This document shows, piece by piece, positions 1 to 13,389 of a DNA stretch of 64,000 nucleotides. The stretch spans positions 14,988,041 to 15,052,040 of the forward strand of contig CM038917.1 in assembly GCA_021904315.1 (NCBI GenBank), given 5' to 3'. The notes beneath the pieces are model-generated. The model was not told the origin of the DNA. It did not search any database and was given only the letters and a program-made list of their open reading frames with translations. Position numbers and translations under genes: made by a program. Source of the DNA: Sphagnum magellanicum (lineage: Eukaryota; Streptophyta; Sphagnopsida; Sphagnales; Sphagnaceae). Within the stretch, counting starts at the first letter, position 1. Each line of letters begins with the position of its first letter.

Positions 1-1017
1 TTTTGTAATTTGTTATTAAACTTGTTTCACTATACATATGGACACAAAATGAATGATGTCAATCGTTCTAAATATATGATGGTTTAATCTATTATATTTA
101 CATTTAAAAAAAATATGTCTTTAAAATTAATGAGAATCAAATTATTAAATATATATCAAAATATATATACCTTTTTAGTTATGCTTACATTGGACCAAAT
201 ATTTTAACCAAAACTTCATGTGAAATGTCAAGTCTAAAATCACTTCCAACATTACATACTCATTTATGCCCAAGTGCTTAGACAAAATCAATAAAACTTT
301 GTGAGTCTGCAGTAGCTGAGGAACTTTGTGACTTGTAGGTTCACTTCAGGTCCTCCAAATAAGGACATTCTTGATTTCACTTAGTACCACTTTAGGAAGG
401 TTCTCAAAATAAAAATGAATGTCAACCTATTCTGTAAATCACTTTTATAGAAATATCCTTGTTACTTGGTAATTTCTCATTGGAAATAAGATTGTCAGTT
501 GCATGAAGAGCATTGGACTTTGAAGCCCAATGAAAAAGTTGCTAGGATAACTTTGTCTCAAATTTCAAAATTCTGTAAGTAATGGGGGTGAATAAGGATT
601 CGAAATTCTAGATGATGACAGAACTGTCTTGCATTTTGGTTCAACTTTGGTTCAACATATATTTTACATGTTTTCTGAGTTGGAAGTCAATATGTGGACT
701 GACTTTTATGTTTTTCAAGGCCATGAAAAATGACCACCCCTTACTTACATGTCTGCACCATGGAACTTTGGCAGTGCCACGGTTACTTGTTTCCTCTATG
801 TAACAGGTGTGGTGTGTGGTGGACCCCATTCCATGGAAAGTTCTGATATGTGACGCTTCTCGCAAAGGTTGGGCAACTTTTACAGAAAAGGTCATTGGAA
901 GAGTCACCCCACTATGAAATGCTGTGATGAGGTGGTCAAACCATATGCAGGGTGAACCCCTTGCGGGGAGGGAGGCAACAGCCCCTCAAACCATATGCAG
1001 GGATGAATATAAAGTGG
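1..1017. other. Unannotated AT-rich DNA
   Basis: No gene or repeat could be supported here. Short open frames occur on both strands at about 610-910, but they overlap each other and match nothing I recognise. The direct repeat begins at the right edge. Confidence 0.6.
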
Positions 1018-4000
1018 CCAACCACTAATCCTCCAGATATTCCCAAGTTGAGTTCAAAGACTTTGCATGAGCACATGTTTCTTCTCAATGCATAATTGTC
1101 TGACAAACTTCATATGTTGTTGAAAATTGTGTAACAGAACCTGTCTATACTGTTCAAAGTTAGTTCCTCAGAATCTAAAGGTGGCAGCCCAGCTTTACAG
1201 AAAGTGCGGGCCACCTCCATCTCGAGGTGGACTGTTATTGCAGGGGAGAGTTCTTTTAGGCTTGTACTTTTATCAAGTTTACCTCCCCTTTCTTTAGTTG
1301 ATATGCTCATTGCTGACTGGTGAAAGTTGCAATACTTAGTGGTTCCCTTTCTTCCTTGTGGCCTGCCTCTTTTTGGCTGTTTGCTTGCCTGGACTTTGGT
1401 CCTTGCCCCTTGTTTCTTGTTCTCTCTCCCTTTCTTCGGTGCTTTCTTTTTATAAAGGTTGGCCGGTTTCATCATTCCTCAATATTGTTGGAAGTCAAGA
1501 AAGGTCATACCATGTAAGCAAATGTGTGTATTGTACCTTAAACATCAGGGAGGACCAATTTGTTCACCCACCTTACCTTCCCCACACACTTGTGAGCAGT
1601 GTTTATTTCATTTTTCCAAGTTTATAACGTTGTATCATATGTGAGCATCCCAAGAGGTATTTAGCATTTAATGGCAACAGGTGTCTAGAACCTGTTTTTA
1701 AAAAAATTAAATTGCTGCCCAATGGTCTAAGCAGAAATGTGGCCATTTTTTTTCAAGATTTTGCAATTTTTGCTCAAAATACAAAGAATATGTTATGGAA
1801 TAATCCTTTTTTAAAATGGTACTTATGTGAAATTAAAAAAATATTGCTGGTCTTGGATGTGAGCAATAGTTTCAAAATTTGTTATACATGGGTTGTAGTT
1901 GCCATGTCATTGAATAGAGCTCAGCCTTGCAACGAGAGTTTCTTGTCTCTGGCTACTTGTTATAAAAATTTGGCACGTTGTTCGCATGATAGGACACTCT
2001 GAGCCATTCCGTACAACATTATCTGAATGTGAGAAGTTTTGTTGGCCAATTTTTCACCATTCTAAAAAACATGAATTGAATTTAGATGACGGAATGCCTA
2101 GTTCTGGGACAGGAACAGGGGCTAGGCATATTCAAGGTGCTCAAAAACAGTAAATATTTCTTTGCTAAGGTGTAGATGCCCATTGTTAGTGTAACTCTAA
2201 CTACTCATTTCTCCCTGTTAGTACCTAATCACTCATTTCTCCTTCCTCCCAAGTCCAGATGCCACTTTCCTCCCCCACCCTCATTTTTTTCATCACCCTC
2301 AAATGAAACTACATCAATAATGGCACACTCAAATGGTGGGAAATTTCCATTTCTCAATCAACTTCCGATTTTTCATCACTGAAAGATTCAATTTAAATTT
2401 CCCTACAACGTGACCAAGCTGGATTTTTAAAACAGGTGGATTTGACATGTCAATTGGGCAGTTAGGTGTCTGCGCCTCCCTCCATCACTTGGTACAGTGT
2501 TGTGACGTTTAAGAGTGAAAAGCATGATCCCCATGCACACTATCGTGCATCGCCTTGGTTGAAGAAGCACCCCACACTTGTACTGTGGTACAAACCCCCA
2601 AAAACAATAGATTTTCTAAACATTCTAATTTATGACCATCTTTAGATTTTGCTCTTCTGGCTTGGACTTGGGTCCTCTCTTTGTTCCTTCTTTTGGCCTT
2701 TGCTTGGTGCTTTATTTAATGGAGTTTGCCAGGGTTTTCATCATCATCTTATAATTTATAGCATATTAACAGTGTATGAGTAAGCGCCTAGCTGCACATC
2801 ATCAGCAGTTAGCTCCAAATTTGACTAGTTAACCCTAAAATGCAGTCTAAAAGAGCCAGCATATGGCAACTTGGGGCTTAAGCACTACTAGTTTTTGGCT
2901 CCATCAAGAGTAAACCCATGCCCCCTCCTCCCTCCAAAATGAAAAATTTGGGTATTTTTGGTGTCTCTCACCTCATTGGCTGGGTAGGATTTGTATTCAT
3001 ACATATGTTGGTCACCATTTTTGGCCAAGGCTAATGATAAGCATAAATTGTTGAGATTCAAAGAGTGTGGTCCCATCCATGTATGTAAAAGTCACCACAT
3101 ACAAGGATAAACTTCCATCCATTTGAGTATACTTTCTTCCATTTGAGTCAAGGGTTAGTTGATACCAGCCCAGTGTCTTTTGTCCTATAGTTTTTTGGTA
3201 TTTGAGAATGTTTTATCTTTAGACCCTTCCTGGATTTTGAGGTGCATGTTCCCAAGCCCATAAGCTGAGTCGACAAAGGGTCTGAATCCAGACAATTCCT
3301 CCTCAGTTCAGACCTCATTCACATAGTGTGACCCCTTTTAGGGATTCCTCGTGCCTGAGCAAAGTCTGGGTGTCCAAAATTGTCAAAGGGTCGGAATCTA
3401 GACCATTTCTCCTTCAGAACAAACATGCTGCCATGTTTTGATGGCAGCTAATCTGGGACTTTACAAAACATCTGAACAGCCTAGTAATGATTCTTGTTTA
3501 TTGTAATTTAAAAAGACTTAATTTATTTTTGGCAAATTTTAACATTGTGATGACCCTTCAAAGCGTACTGGGAATAGCACTTGTCACTTATAACCCTATT
3601 TTCTGAAGAGATTTCGCCATATCTTGAGCAAAAAACTGAATTTTTTTCAAAAGAGTTACCACATTGCAACACAGTTTTTTGATTTGCAGTGTGTTGTCAA
3701 GTTTGGACAGCCAGCAACTTTTTCTACAAAGGTGTAACCAGTAGTGTAGTAGGTACTACAACAGAATTGTGTTCAAGAAAAGCACTTTAAAACATGTCCT
3801 CCATGATAGAGGAATAAAAAGTTTTTGAAAAAAAAATCAAGAACTTGCTGACCTGAGGCATGGGTTATAGTCTGTGAACCCCTCCCACCAACCTAGAGAA
3901 TGAGTTAGACTTTGTGAACATGCACCCAAGCTCAGGGAGATCACTTCCATTTTATTTCAAACAACATGCAAAAAAGAAGAAAAAGAGTGTAACTTATTTT

Positions 4001-5248
4001 TAAATAGTTATTTTAAAAATATAAATATTGTGTTTATAATTTCTTATGATAATAAAGTTATCCATTAAGTCATGCGAACTAGACATGGGAAGCATCAATT
4101 TCATGAAAATTGGATGTGTAACTTGAAACTTGGCATGAAGAATGAAGAAGGGTTTTCAATGGGGTATGAAATTACATTTTGGACTCAAAGTGGGGATCAA
4201 ACATTTTCAAGTTGTGTTTGTGCCCATTGAAATAACAATTATGAACAAACCTCACAAGCATTTGAGTTTCAAACTTGCATGAGCTTTTTGTGTTTCATCG
4301 CAATTGTGAACTTGCTTGATTGTTGAACTTACTCATGTCATTGTTGGTATGTTTATGTGTAAGTTTTTACAAATGTGAAGATTTTTCTATGCAGTTTCAT
4401 TTATCAAATGAACTAGGCTACAAAAGACCATTGGTGTTAAGTGTGGCAAAGAGGCAGCTCGTGCTAAAGTTGTGTTCGTAAATGAAGCATTGGTTGCAGT
4501 AATGTTGTTGAACACAAAGACCTAACAACATTGTTGAACGTAAAGAACTCCAAAATGTAGAAGCCTTTGCAAACCTTCAATGTTGAAAGCCCACCCACAT
4601 AGCAGTGATGATTAAGATTATGCTTGAAAATGAGAAAGTGGTCGTGTGCCTAGAAGAATCCAAAGTATGTGACAAAAACATATTCTATAACTATCATTGT
4701 AACAACTTTAACATTGGGTTCACAACTAAAGATGGAGTGCAAGGGTCCATGAGGCCAAGAAAATGTGTTTAGGTGTGAAACACATTTTCACAAATGGGGA
4801 AGAGTGCAAGACATGGAGCCCAATGACTCCTAGGTGCACTCTCACTTTGGGAGTTGCACTCGTGTAGGAGTCCCAAATGTTTAAAACCTTAGTTGAAAGG
4901 GCAAACAAACACCAAATGGGGCCCTTAGGATATCATTAGAAATTTCTTAAAGTTTAAATGCCTAAAGTTCCCTTGCATTATTCATTTAGACTTGAAGTGC
5001 ATGAATTATGATCAAAAGAAGGGCTGGGAATGAAATTCCCAATTTGACTCCATTTGACTTTCGACCACAAATCCCTTTAAAATAGAGGTCAAATGATATT
5101 TGATTAGGGCATGCAATACACCATTGGAAAGATCTTTTTGAAGGCTATAAGTTAATGCCTTTGCATTCTAAAAAAAAACTTGATTTGGAGAAGATATGAG
5201 CATTCAAAGTTTTAGGACAACAAGAGTCCTAATAAGTGGGAGTTTTAG
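1018..5248 (+). repeat. Long direct repeat, copy 1 (uninterrupted)
   Basis: This 4.2-kb stretch recurs in the same orientation at 54067-59078. Matching text begins at the 'caaccactaatcctcc' segment in both copies and fades after the 'aataagtggg' / 'agtaagtggg' segment. By eye the copies differ at scattered single bases and a few small indels, with most 100-base stretches nearly identical. No terminal inverted repeats, LTR pair or known coding domain was found inside. Copy 1 lacks the 781-bp insertion seen in copy 2, so it serves as the empty site for that insertion. It could be a segmental duplication or two members of a dispersed non-autonomous repeat; the fuzzy ends do not decide between them. 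Confidence 0.9.
1110..1475 (-). CDS. Hypothetical basic protein, 121 aa, inside the direct repeat
   Basis: The open frame starts with two ATG codons. Residues 8-45 are rich in lysine and arginine and include a KRGRPQGRK stretch that resembles an AT-hook. No family is recognised. The equivalent stretch in copy 2 (about 54190-54500, minus strand) also stays open through the basic and C-terminal parts, although a one-base difference in a homopolymer changes the upstream frame. An open frame in both copies could mean an old coding origin, perhaps the N-terminus of a transposase, but a chance frame is possible. Basic 'RGRP' segments are known from several unrelated DNA-binding families, so they do not identify it. 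Confidence 0.2.
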   Translation of the reverse strand: MMKPANLYKKKAPKKGRENKKQGARTKVQASKQPKRGRPQGRKGTTKYCNFHQSAMSISTKERGGKLDKSTSLKELSPAITVHLEMEVARTFCKAGLPPLDSEELTLNSIDRFCYTIFNNI

Positions 5249-7479
5249 AAAATATGTGCTCTCCTATTCCCTCTTCACTCTTAAGCCTAAGGCTCCTCCT
5301 TCTTCAACCCTGTTCTTCCTCTTGACAGCACTTCTCGAAGAATCTACTGCAATTTTCTTTCTATTTTCCAGCATTATTTGCATCTCTTCCTTAGTTTTTT
5401 TAACCTTGGTTAGTGGTTTTTGTGGATTGTCCTTTTGATGCACAAACAGATACTGAAAGATTTTTGCCAATACCAAGGCAGATTAATAGGTATCTTTCTT
5501 ATCCCCCTTATTCTCCTTAACATAATTATACCACCTATTCAATTGACTACACAAACTATTGAATATAATCGTGCCCAATTTACCTTCTTCGTTCTCACCA
5601 ATGTAATAGATTTTTGTTGTTAAAATATTGTACCTTTTCCCTCTGATAAATGATAGATATAATGGTAGGATATTGGACAAGTATGGCAAACCCAAACTCT
5701 TTGCATTCCATTGATTTGCAAAAGAATTTGTAGGTGCAAGTCTACAACTCTATAATGCCTAAATTGCTAGTGACTTACTAACCTATCCTTTCAATTCTTC
5801 TACATACCCTTCCACACACACTCCAAAAACATATATAATCAGTTGTTTGTTAATTATGTATACCTTATCCTTATGCCCAAAGTAGATATTTGTGCCCTTA
5901 ATAAAAAATGTGTTCAGAAATTCCAACATTACACGGGCATCAATGCTTCCCACCCCATTAGAAACAAAGGAACAAACCCTGTTTTAGAAGCCCAATCTTC
6001 TTCCTCAACAATATCCTTCCAATTCTCCATCTACTCTACATCTTTGTCATAGTTTTGTTTCGTCTATGTCAACATGAATCGTTCAGGGTCTAGAATTTTA
6101 ATACCTTTCTCCAAAAGTGTAGCTCTATCTAGGATTATGTGTCTTCTCTTTGCTTCCGCTTCATGCTACTCCATCTCCATCGCCCTTCGTTGTGCTTCTG
6201 CAATTATCTACACCTCTGTGGCTTGCTATACTTTCAACTTCACTTTTGTGGATAATTATTTTCCTTTGCAACAACGTTCTCCTCCCTTGCATCCTTTTGC
6301 ATTGTCTATGCATCCACAAAATGTTACTCCTCATCTTCATCTTCCTCCAATTCTTCAATGCACATTGAATCTACTAATGTAGCTCCTAGTCACATTTGTT
6401 CTCTTACATGCCAACGTTGTTTGCTTCTGCACAAAAATTCAATTACAGATGTTCCAATTCTATCATGTCTTGAATATCATTCATATTGTTTGTGCAAACT
6501 ATATTTTGTCATTATATGCCTTCCCTTCTGCACATTCCAAAGATGATGAATGTGGTAGCGACCTTACAACCAACGACTAAATATTCAACACTCCTCTCAC
6601 TGCTTTTTTCAACTTCTCTTCTATTTCTGTTCTTCTCAACAATTCAGCTTCCTCCTCCTACCTTCGTTTGTGCTCACTCCTATGTGTTTCTTTTTCCCTT
6701 GTTATTCATTATAATTTTTCAATTGCACTCTCTGCATTCATACTTATATGAACTCCAAAACTTTGAAAACACGCACAACTTCTAGCAACAAAAGCAAACT
6801 ACTTTCGACAATTACCCCATTTTTTCCTGTCCTTGAACATCCCGCCCGCCACATTCATTTTTTCATTAGTGCACTATTTTTTAATTAACACATGATCCTC
6901 AAAATTAATATGGCCCATCACTATAAGTTTATGTGTCCCTTGTACAACCACATGGAAGCACTTAGTATCATCATTATGAATGAACGTCGCAGATTTAATG
7001 TTCCAATTACTCCACATCCATAACCTCCTTACATTAATTGTATTGACTCCACTTCATTCGCCCTATACACCTTTTATTGATTATGCCCATTTATCTACTA
7101 ATTATGAGAACACATTTGGTGACTGTACTTATTTTTCTATTAATTGTGCCCACAATTTTGATGACTATGCAAATACTCCTAATGACCGAATGAATATTAC
7201 TGTTAATTCAACCGATATGCCTAACATTTCATCTTTAGATCTTTGCATCCCAAATCCCACACTTCTATAATTATTGTTCATCTACATATTGAAAATAAAG
7301 GTTGTGTTCACTGTTGGATCTATGATCTATTATTTGTCTTCAGCATTTTTCATCTATGGTTTCTATATTTCACATCCTTCATCATCCTCCTCTATGTCAG
7401 AATTTGTTTCTTGAACTCCACCTACATTCTATTCCCAATATACTAGCATTTGTTCTTTTTTTTCTGAACTTTAGATTCC

Positions 7480-8290
7480 ATGTATTTATAAGGTTTGAGC
7501 TTATTCACATTGACCAACACAAGGTTAGTTTCAAACTCTCAATGTTCACCAATAACACAATGTTATTTGGCAACACATATTGTACTCTATACGGTCCAAA
7601 CCATTTCCTAATAAACTTCCCTAGGTGCGACTTATTCTCCTTTGGAAACCATAGAACATATTCACCCTAAATTGTTGTTCTTGATTCTTTTGTTGACTCC
7701 TTGCGCTCTATAATTCTGCTAGTTAAAACTCTCACTAGAGTACCATCTCTCTCATTTCCACCAACAACTGGAATAATGTATTCTATGGGCATTAATGGAT
7801 ATAATCCATACACTAATTGATATGGCGTATATGATGTTGCTACTTTATATGCAGTTATGTATGAAAATAACATTGTAGACATATGTTCATCCCAATCTAT
7901 TTTATTTTCACTAATTAACTTGGTCAATAATGTCCCAGGTACCTTGTTAATAGACTTAGCCTACCCATTCCCTTAAGGATAATAAGTTGTAGAATTCACA
8001 TGTTTCATCAAAAAATGATTTATCAAATACTTGATGGCATCATTAATGAAATGAACTCCTTGATTTATGATTATAATCAAAGGACATCCAAACCTGGTTA
8101 ATATGCATTCATACATAAATTTTGTTGTGATTGATGTTGTATTAATTTTCAATGACCTTGCTTCCACCCACTTAGTAGCATAATTTGTGGCAATAAGAAT
8201 ATATTTGTTCCTTTTATATCTTCTTGCTAGCTCAATTGGCCCCATAAAATCAAGTCCCCATTTCATAAATGGTTCCTCTGGAAGACTTGT
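7480..8290 (-). mobile_element. Ty3/gypsy integrase region (fossil part)
   Basis: The part nearer 8290 resembles the integrase catalytic core, beginning with a WGLDFMGP-type segment. The part near 7480-7650 carries the WFGPYRVQYVLP-type tail common after gypsy integrases. It belongs to the broken element at 5260-15480 and is itself broken. Confidence 0.8.
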
Positions 8291-8649
8291 GACTAGCTTT
8301 GCAAGATTTTGAATTGCTAATCCTCATGTTCTTTGACATGCATCACAAGATCTATAGTAATCATGCATGTCCTTATACGTAGTTGGCCACTAATATGCAA
8401 CATCCAATATATTCCTCTGTGTTATTTCAATTGCAAAATGCCCTCCTAAAGGTCTTTCATGTAGTTCTTTCATCACCATTTGTGTTTATGTTGTTGTCAA
8501 ATATCATTATAGTCTATTGTTTTGGCCCATTCTGTACAATTCACAATTCTTCAATCTAAAGGGCTCTACTCTTTTGACCGATCTTTCTTTTACTACACCA
8601 ATAACATGTCCTCAAGCTGTCATGTTTTCAAAAATTCTTTTAAATTATT

Positions 8650-9006
8650 CGATCATTCAAGCCTTGTATAAAACAAATTTGCATCTATGGTTTTATCATG
8701 CACACTTATGGGCTTTATAATATTTGGTAATTTTGATAATGCATCTGCAATTACATGAATTCTGCCTGGCTTATACACCATTGTGAAATCATATTCAAGG
8801 AACAATAATAACCATCTAGTTATTCTCCCTAAAACCTGTGGTTTGTTGACCAAATAGACTAATGCCATATGATCTACATAAAAGACAAATTTATTGCCCA
8901 ACAAACAATGTTTGAACTTGTGCAAAAAAAAGCCATTACTAAAACCTTTTTTTTCTATTATGCTATAATTTTTTTCTGCTTTGTTTAGAAGCCTAAAATA
9001 AACCAC
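8650..9006 (-). mobile_element. Ty3/gypsy RNase H region (fossil part)
   Basis: Residues such as FYVDHMALVYLVNKP and the YKPGRIHVIADALS segment are characteristic of the RNase H that follows gypsy reverse transcriptase. It is part of the broken element at 5260-15480. Confidence 0.8.
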
Positions 9007-9678
9007 TATTGGTTGATCACTCTTCCCTATTACATTCTAAGACAACATAAACCCCATAACTAACAAGGACACATTTGTATGATCATGAAATTCCACCTAC
9101 CAGTTTGGTGATATCAACATTGGTGCTTCAATATGTTTCTGTTTAATCAATTCCCAAGCCTTTTAACATTCCTTTGTCCAAAAAATTATTTTTGTCTTCC
9201 TGGTTAATTCAGTGATAAATGCCATAATAACAATAAAAATTTCTATAAAACATTTGTTAAATTGTGCCATCCCATTGATTACTTGAATCTACTAGGGAAT
9301 CCTAAGTGGTGGCATGTTTATTATTGCTTGTATTTTCTTTGGATCTCGTAGTGTCCCTTCTTTGGAAACAATAAAACCCAAGATCATCCCTGAAAATACC
9401 ATAAATGCACATTTGTCTACATTCAGACCAATGCCATATTATTTACGCTTTTGAAAACATAATTTAAGCTTTCGTAAATGACTCTCCATGTCATTATACA
9501 TTGTAAAAGTCATTCAAAAATATTTTCATAAAACTATCCAAATACTTTCTGAATGTTTTAATCATGATTTTTTGATATGTTGGAAGTCCATTTTTAATTC
9601 GAAACGACATCACCTTCCATATAAAAGCCCCCCCAATTTGTAACAAATATAGTTTTGTATCTATCTTCTGGAGCTATA

Positions 9679-12238
9679 CACTAATAGAAATTGGCCAAAA
9701 TGTAACCACTCTATCTACGACTACATGCGACTATTAGTTATTTGCAACTACATTTGGACATTTTTGTAACTTTTTTTGTGTGGGTCATATTTACAGCTAT
9801 AGTGCAACTAGTTTGCAACTATTTTGGTGTTCATCCTTCCATGTGACCAACATTTAGTTTAGTTTTCATCCAAAAAGAACAATTTATGTCTCATTAGTTG
9901 CAAATGTGACCAATTTAGTTGCAACCCTATGAGTATACAAAGGTGTACTTTGTGAATTCTAAGGAATATAGTTGAGTGTATTAGAATTTATAAATGTATA
10001 TTTTGAATTTATATGAACAACCATATTATATGTCTATTGAAGTATTATTATTAGCATAAATGGCCTTGATATTATGGTTTCATTAAAAAGGGATATATTT
10101 TTAGTATATTAAACATTTATGTCAAATATTTGCTAAATATATTATGCCCATATTACAAGTTTATCCAAACAATCTTATTATACTTCTTTAAATGATTAAA
10201 AATGACATTTATTATTATTATATATTTATATTAATTACATGTGATAAAAAACTAAATTTCAATATTATCTTTGATTAAAATTTTAAAATAATAATATCTT
10301 ATTACATGATGATGATGATGATCATCATCATCATATTAAAAAGATAGGAAAAAATATATATACAATTACTGAAGTAATTATTTAAAACTTGATATATTAT
10401 TGTTAAAATCTTTTCAAATGACTAATGTACTTATTAAAAATTAATTTTTATTTTTGAAAAATAAAAAATTAATTATAATAAATCATAATAGCTCTAACGA
10501 GTGACATAATAATATGAAATAATAATAATAAAATAACTAACCTAGGCTAGCTACAAACATTATTATTATTATTATCATTATTATAAGTAATCAATTATGA
10601 AGAATTATTATATTAATATAATAATCACTAAGAAATATTAAAATATAGGTTTAAGTTTTTATGTTTCAAATATATAATTGATATTTATTAATTATTAATA
10701 TTCAATGATTATAATCAATTACTAATATATAATTTTTATTTTCACTTTTATTATTTTATAATAATTACTGTATTAGTTGGAATGGAAATCTAATAAATTA
10801 TTATACAAATGTAATTTTTATTTATGAAGGAAAAATATACTTATTAATATATAAAATATTTATTGTAATAGTTTATAAATATATTCAATGAATGAAGTAA
10901 TAATATGAATAATAAAAATAAAATAGTTAACATTGGGTACCAATTAGCTACAATAATAGTTAAATTAATGTTATTGTTCTTATTAAGTATTTAAGTTTAA
11001 ACTTATTATTAACTATATATATGAATATAATAATGGGAATAATTATAATAAAATAGTTATCCCATGCTAGGTTTTAATTAGCTTATTATTTCAATATTAA
11101 CCAATAGTTAATTAAGTTGGTTGATAGATTATTATAGTTAATATATATTTTAAATTGAATATTATTACAGTTTATTTAGATAATAAATTTAGTAACAACT
11201 AATAATAACTAATAATCTAAATAACTCAAAATCATAAGATATTGATAATTATTATTATAAAGTGAATTAGTTAGTTTCTAATTTAGTTGTTAATTAATTA
11301 TTTAAAAATTTATTAATTTATTTTTCTATATTACATTCATTAGATAATTAGTAATTTTATTAGTTAATTAGCTAGTTAATTGTCACTTACCTACTTAATT
11401 ATATACTTTTCAAGATAAAAATGAAAGCCAAAACATATGGGATAAAAAAATTTAGTTGCAAGCAATTTACAACTTAAAATGTTTAGTTGTAAATGATTTG
11501 TAACTCAAATTTTTATCCCATATCTTTTGGCTTTCATTTTCATATTGAAAAGTATATAAACAAGGTGTTTTGTCTTACATTTTCATATTTAAAAAGATGG
11601 GCATATGGGATGAGTTAATTAAAACGACTTAAACTAAAATAAAATATAAATATTCATGTATTTACACCTAACTACCTACTTCCTTAACTTACCTACCTAT
11701 TTTTCTACCTACCTAAGTAGGTATTTGGCCTAGGTAGCTAAACATGTCTTATCTAAATAGGTGTTTATCCTAGATGGGTAGGTAGGTATATAGGTAGGTA
11801 GGTAGGTACCTAGTTCAACTTACATACCTAAATATTGATTTCATTTTCAATTAATATGCCACATGGCAAAAAAATTATTGCACCACGTGTCACAATCTAA
11901 ACTATCCAAATATAAAAATTAAACATTTTAGATTATTTCAAAATAATAATAAAATATTTTTAATTATTAAAAATTGGGACACATGGCAACACAGAACTTG
12001 TTTCCATTGTTCACCAAAAAAGTCTCATTTTAATTGTAAACAACAATATGTATATGACCAATAAAAGAATGAAAGCATATTTTCTTGACTTTTTCTTTCA
12101 TTCAAAATTCATTGTCGTTTGCAACTAATGTCAATGCAACTTGTCCAACGTGCCTATTAAGATTTTAGTTGCAAATGTCACTTGCAACTAAAAATTAATC
12201 GCATGAACCAGTTGCAAAATGGCCATTTTCTACTAGTG
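9679..12238 (+). mobile_element. CACTA-like (CMC/EnSpm-type) non-autonomous DNA transposon, 2.56 kb
   Basis: The ends form an inverted pair, CACTAATAGAAATTGGCC at the left and the complement of CACTAGTAGAAAATGGCC at the right. These match the plant CACTA terminus (CACTA-TAGAAA). TATA lies on both sides (9675-9678 and 12239-12242), so a 2-4 bp target duplication can be read. Sub-terminal copies of a GTTGCAA-type motif occur near both ends, as expected for transposase-binding repeats. The interior is very AT-rich, contains TAGG microsatellites (about 11690-11815) and has no recognisable transposase. It sits inside the RT region of the gypsy fossil, so it is younger than that element. Confidence 0.8.
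11401..11557. repeat. Fold-back hairpin inside the CACTA-like element
   Basis: An arm at 11401-11455 (including aatgaaagccaaaacatat) is mirrored by its near-complement at about 11505-11557, with GTTGCAA/TTGTAA motifs in the loop. Transcribed RNA would fold into a long stem. It may be a smaller nested element of the same family. Confidence 0.6.
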
Positions 12239-12239
12239 T

Positions 12240-12472
12240 ATACATATTTGATAATATCATGAATATCCATCTAAGAAAGAATATGCCTCATACCCTACTA
12301 TTGTGTTTAGCATTTCATCTATGAAAGGTAATGGGTATGGATCCTTCTTTGTGGTTGCATTTAATTTTCTGAAATTTATACAAATTCTTCGCTTGCCATT
12401 TTTCTTGGGCATTGTTACTATGGGTGACAACCATGTAGCATCTACAGATTCAATGAATCCAGATGTTAACAA
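12240..12472 (-). mobile_element. Ty3/gypsy reverse transcriptase, N-terminal part (fossil part)
   Basis: The SPIVTMPKKNGKRRICINFR segment and the following DPYPLPFIDEML are classic gypsy RT landmarks. The RT region is interrupted directly to the left by the CACTA-like insertion ending at 12238 and continues beyond it below 9679. Fossil; broken. Confidence 0.85.
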
Positions 12473-13389
12473 TTTATCTATATGTTATTTGATTATTGTA
12501 GCATAGTTTGGATTTAATCTATATATGTGTTTGATGTGCTGGTGGTATAATAATGTCCAACTCAATTTTGTGTTGTGCTAGTTCTAGTGGAATCCTTTTC
12601 AAATCTTTATATGTCCATGCAAAAACATTTTTGAATTCCTTCAACAATTGTTCCACTTCCAGCACCTTGCTTATTTTCAACTATGCATTAATTTTCACCA
12701 TTAATGGTTCTACATCAGTTCCCAAATTGAGCTTCATCAATTATTGATCTTCAATTAACGTCCATCTAGTTATCTATAATCCTTGTGCTTTGATTTTTGT
12801 TAGAGTTTCATCCACTATGACACTCCTTGGTTGATGTTTATAGTATGTCTTTCGATACACCTTATCTTCTAGAGCTACTTTTGTCTCATATCTATTGCTA
12901 GGTATCTTCTTCTCTATGTTCTGTACTTCATATCCTTGTTTTGGAATACTAGTTTTCACATATGTATCCATTATCCCAACATCTATGGTTTTCACAAATT
13001 GAATTGTCTTAGGTAAATTGATTGCTCCTAGGAGAACAATGATAGCTATGTAACAAAGATGATATCTTCTTCTTCATTTGTGATGCCATTCTAATAATTG
13101 TATTATAGTAACACTTATGGTCTTCTTACTTCACCTCCCAAATGTTTGGTAATTATAATTGTTCTGATTGTCCCATTCCCTTGTATGGTAACAATGTTAC
13201 TTTCCCAATCATGTGTCACTTTAGCATCCTCAACCATGGTTTCCCCAATAACATGGAAGAACTAGAATGTACCACATTATTCTAAAGTACAGTAAGCATA
13301 GTTATGAAAGGAATGCCATGAACATATATCTTTAGGTTTATGATCAACCCTGTGGTTTTTTGATCTACCATCCTTATATTATATGATGT

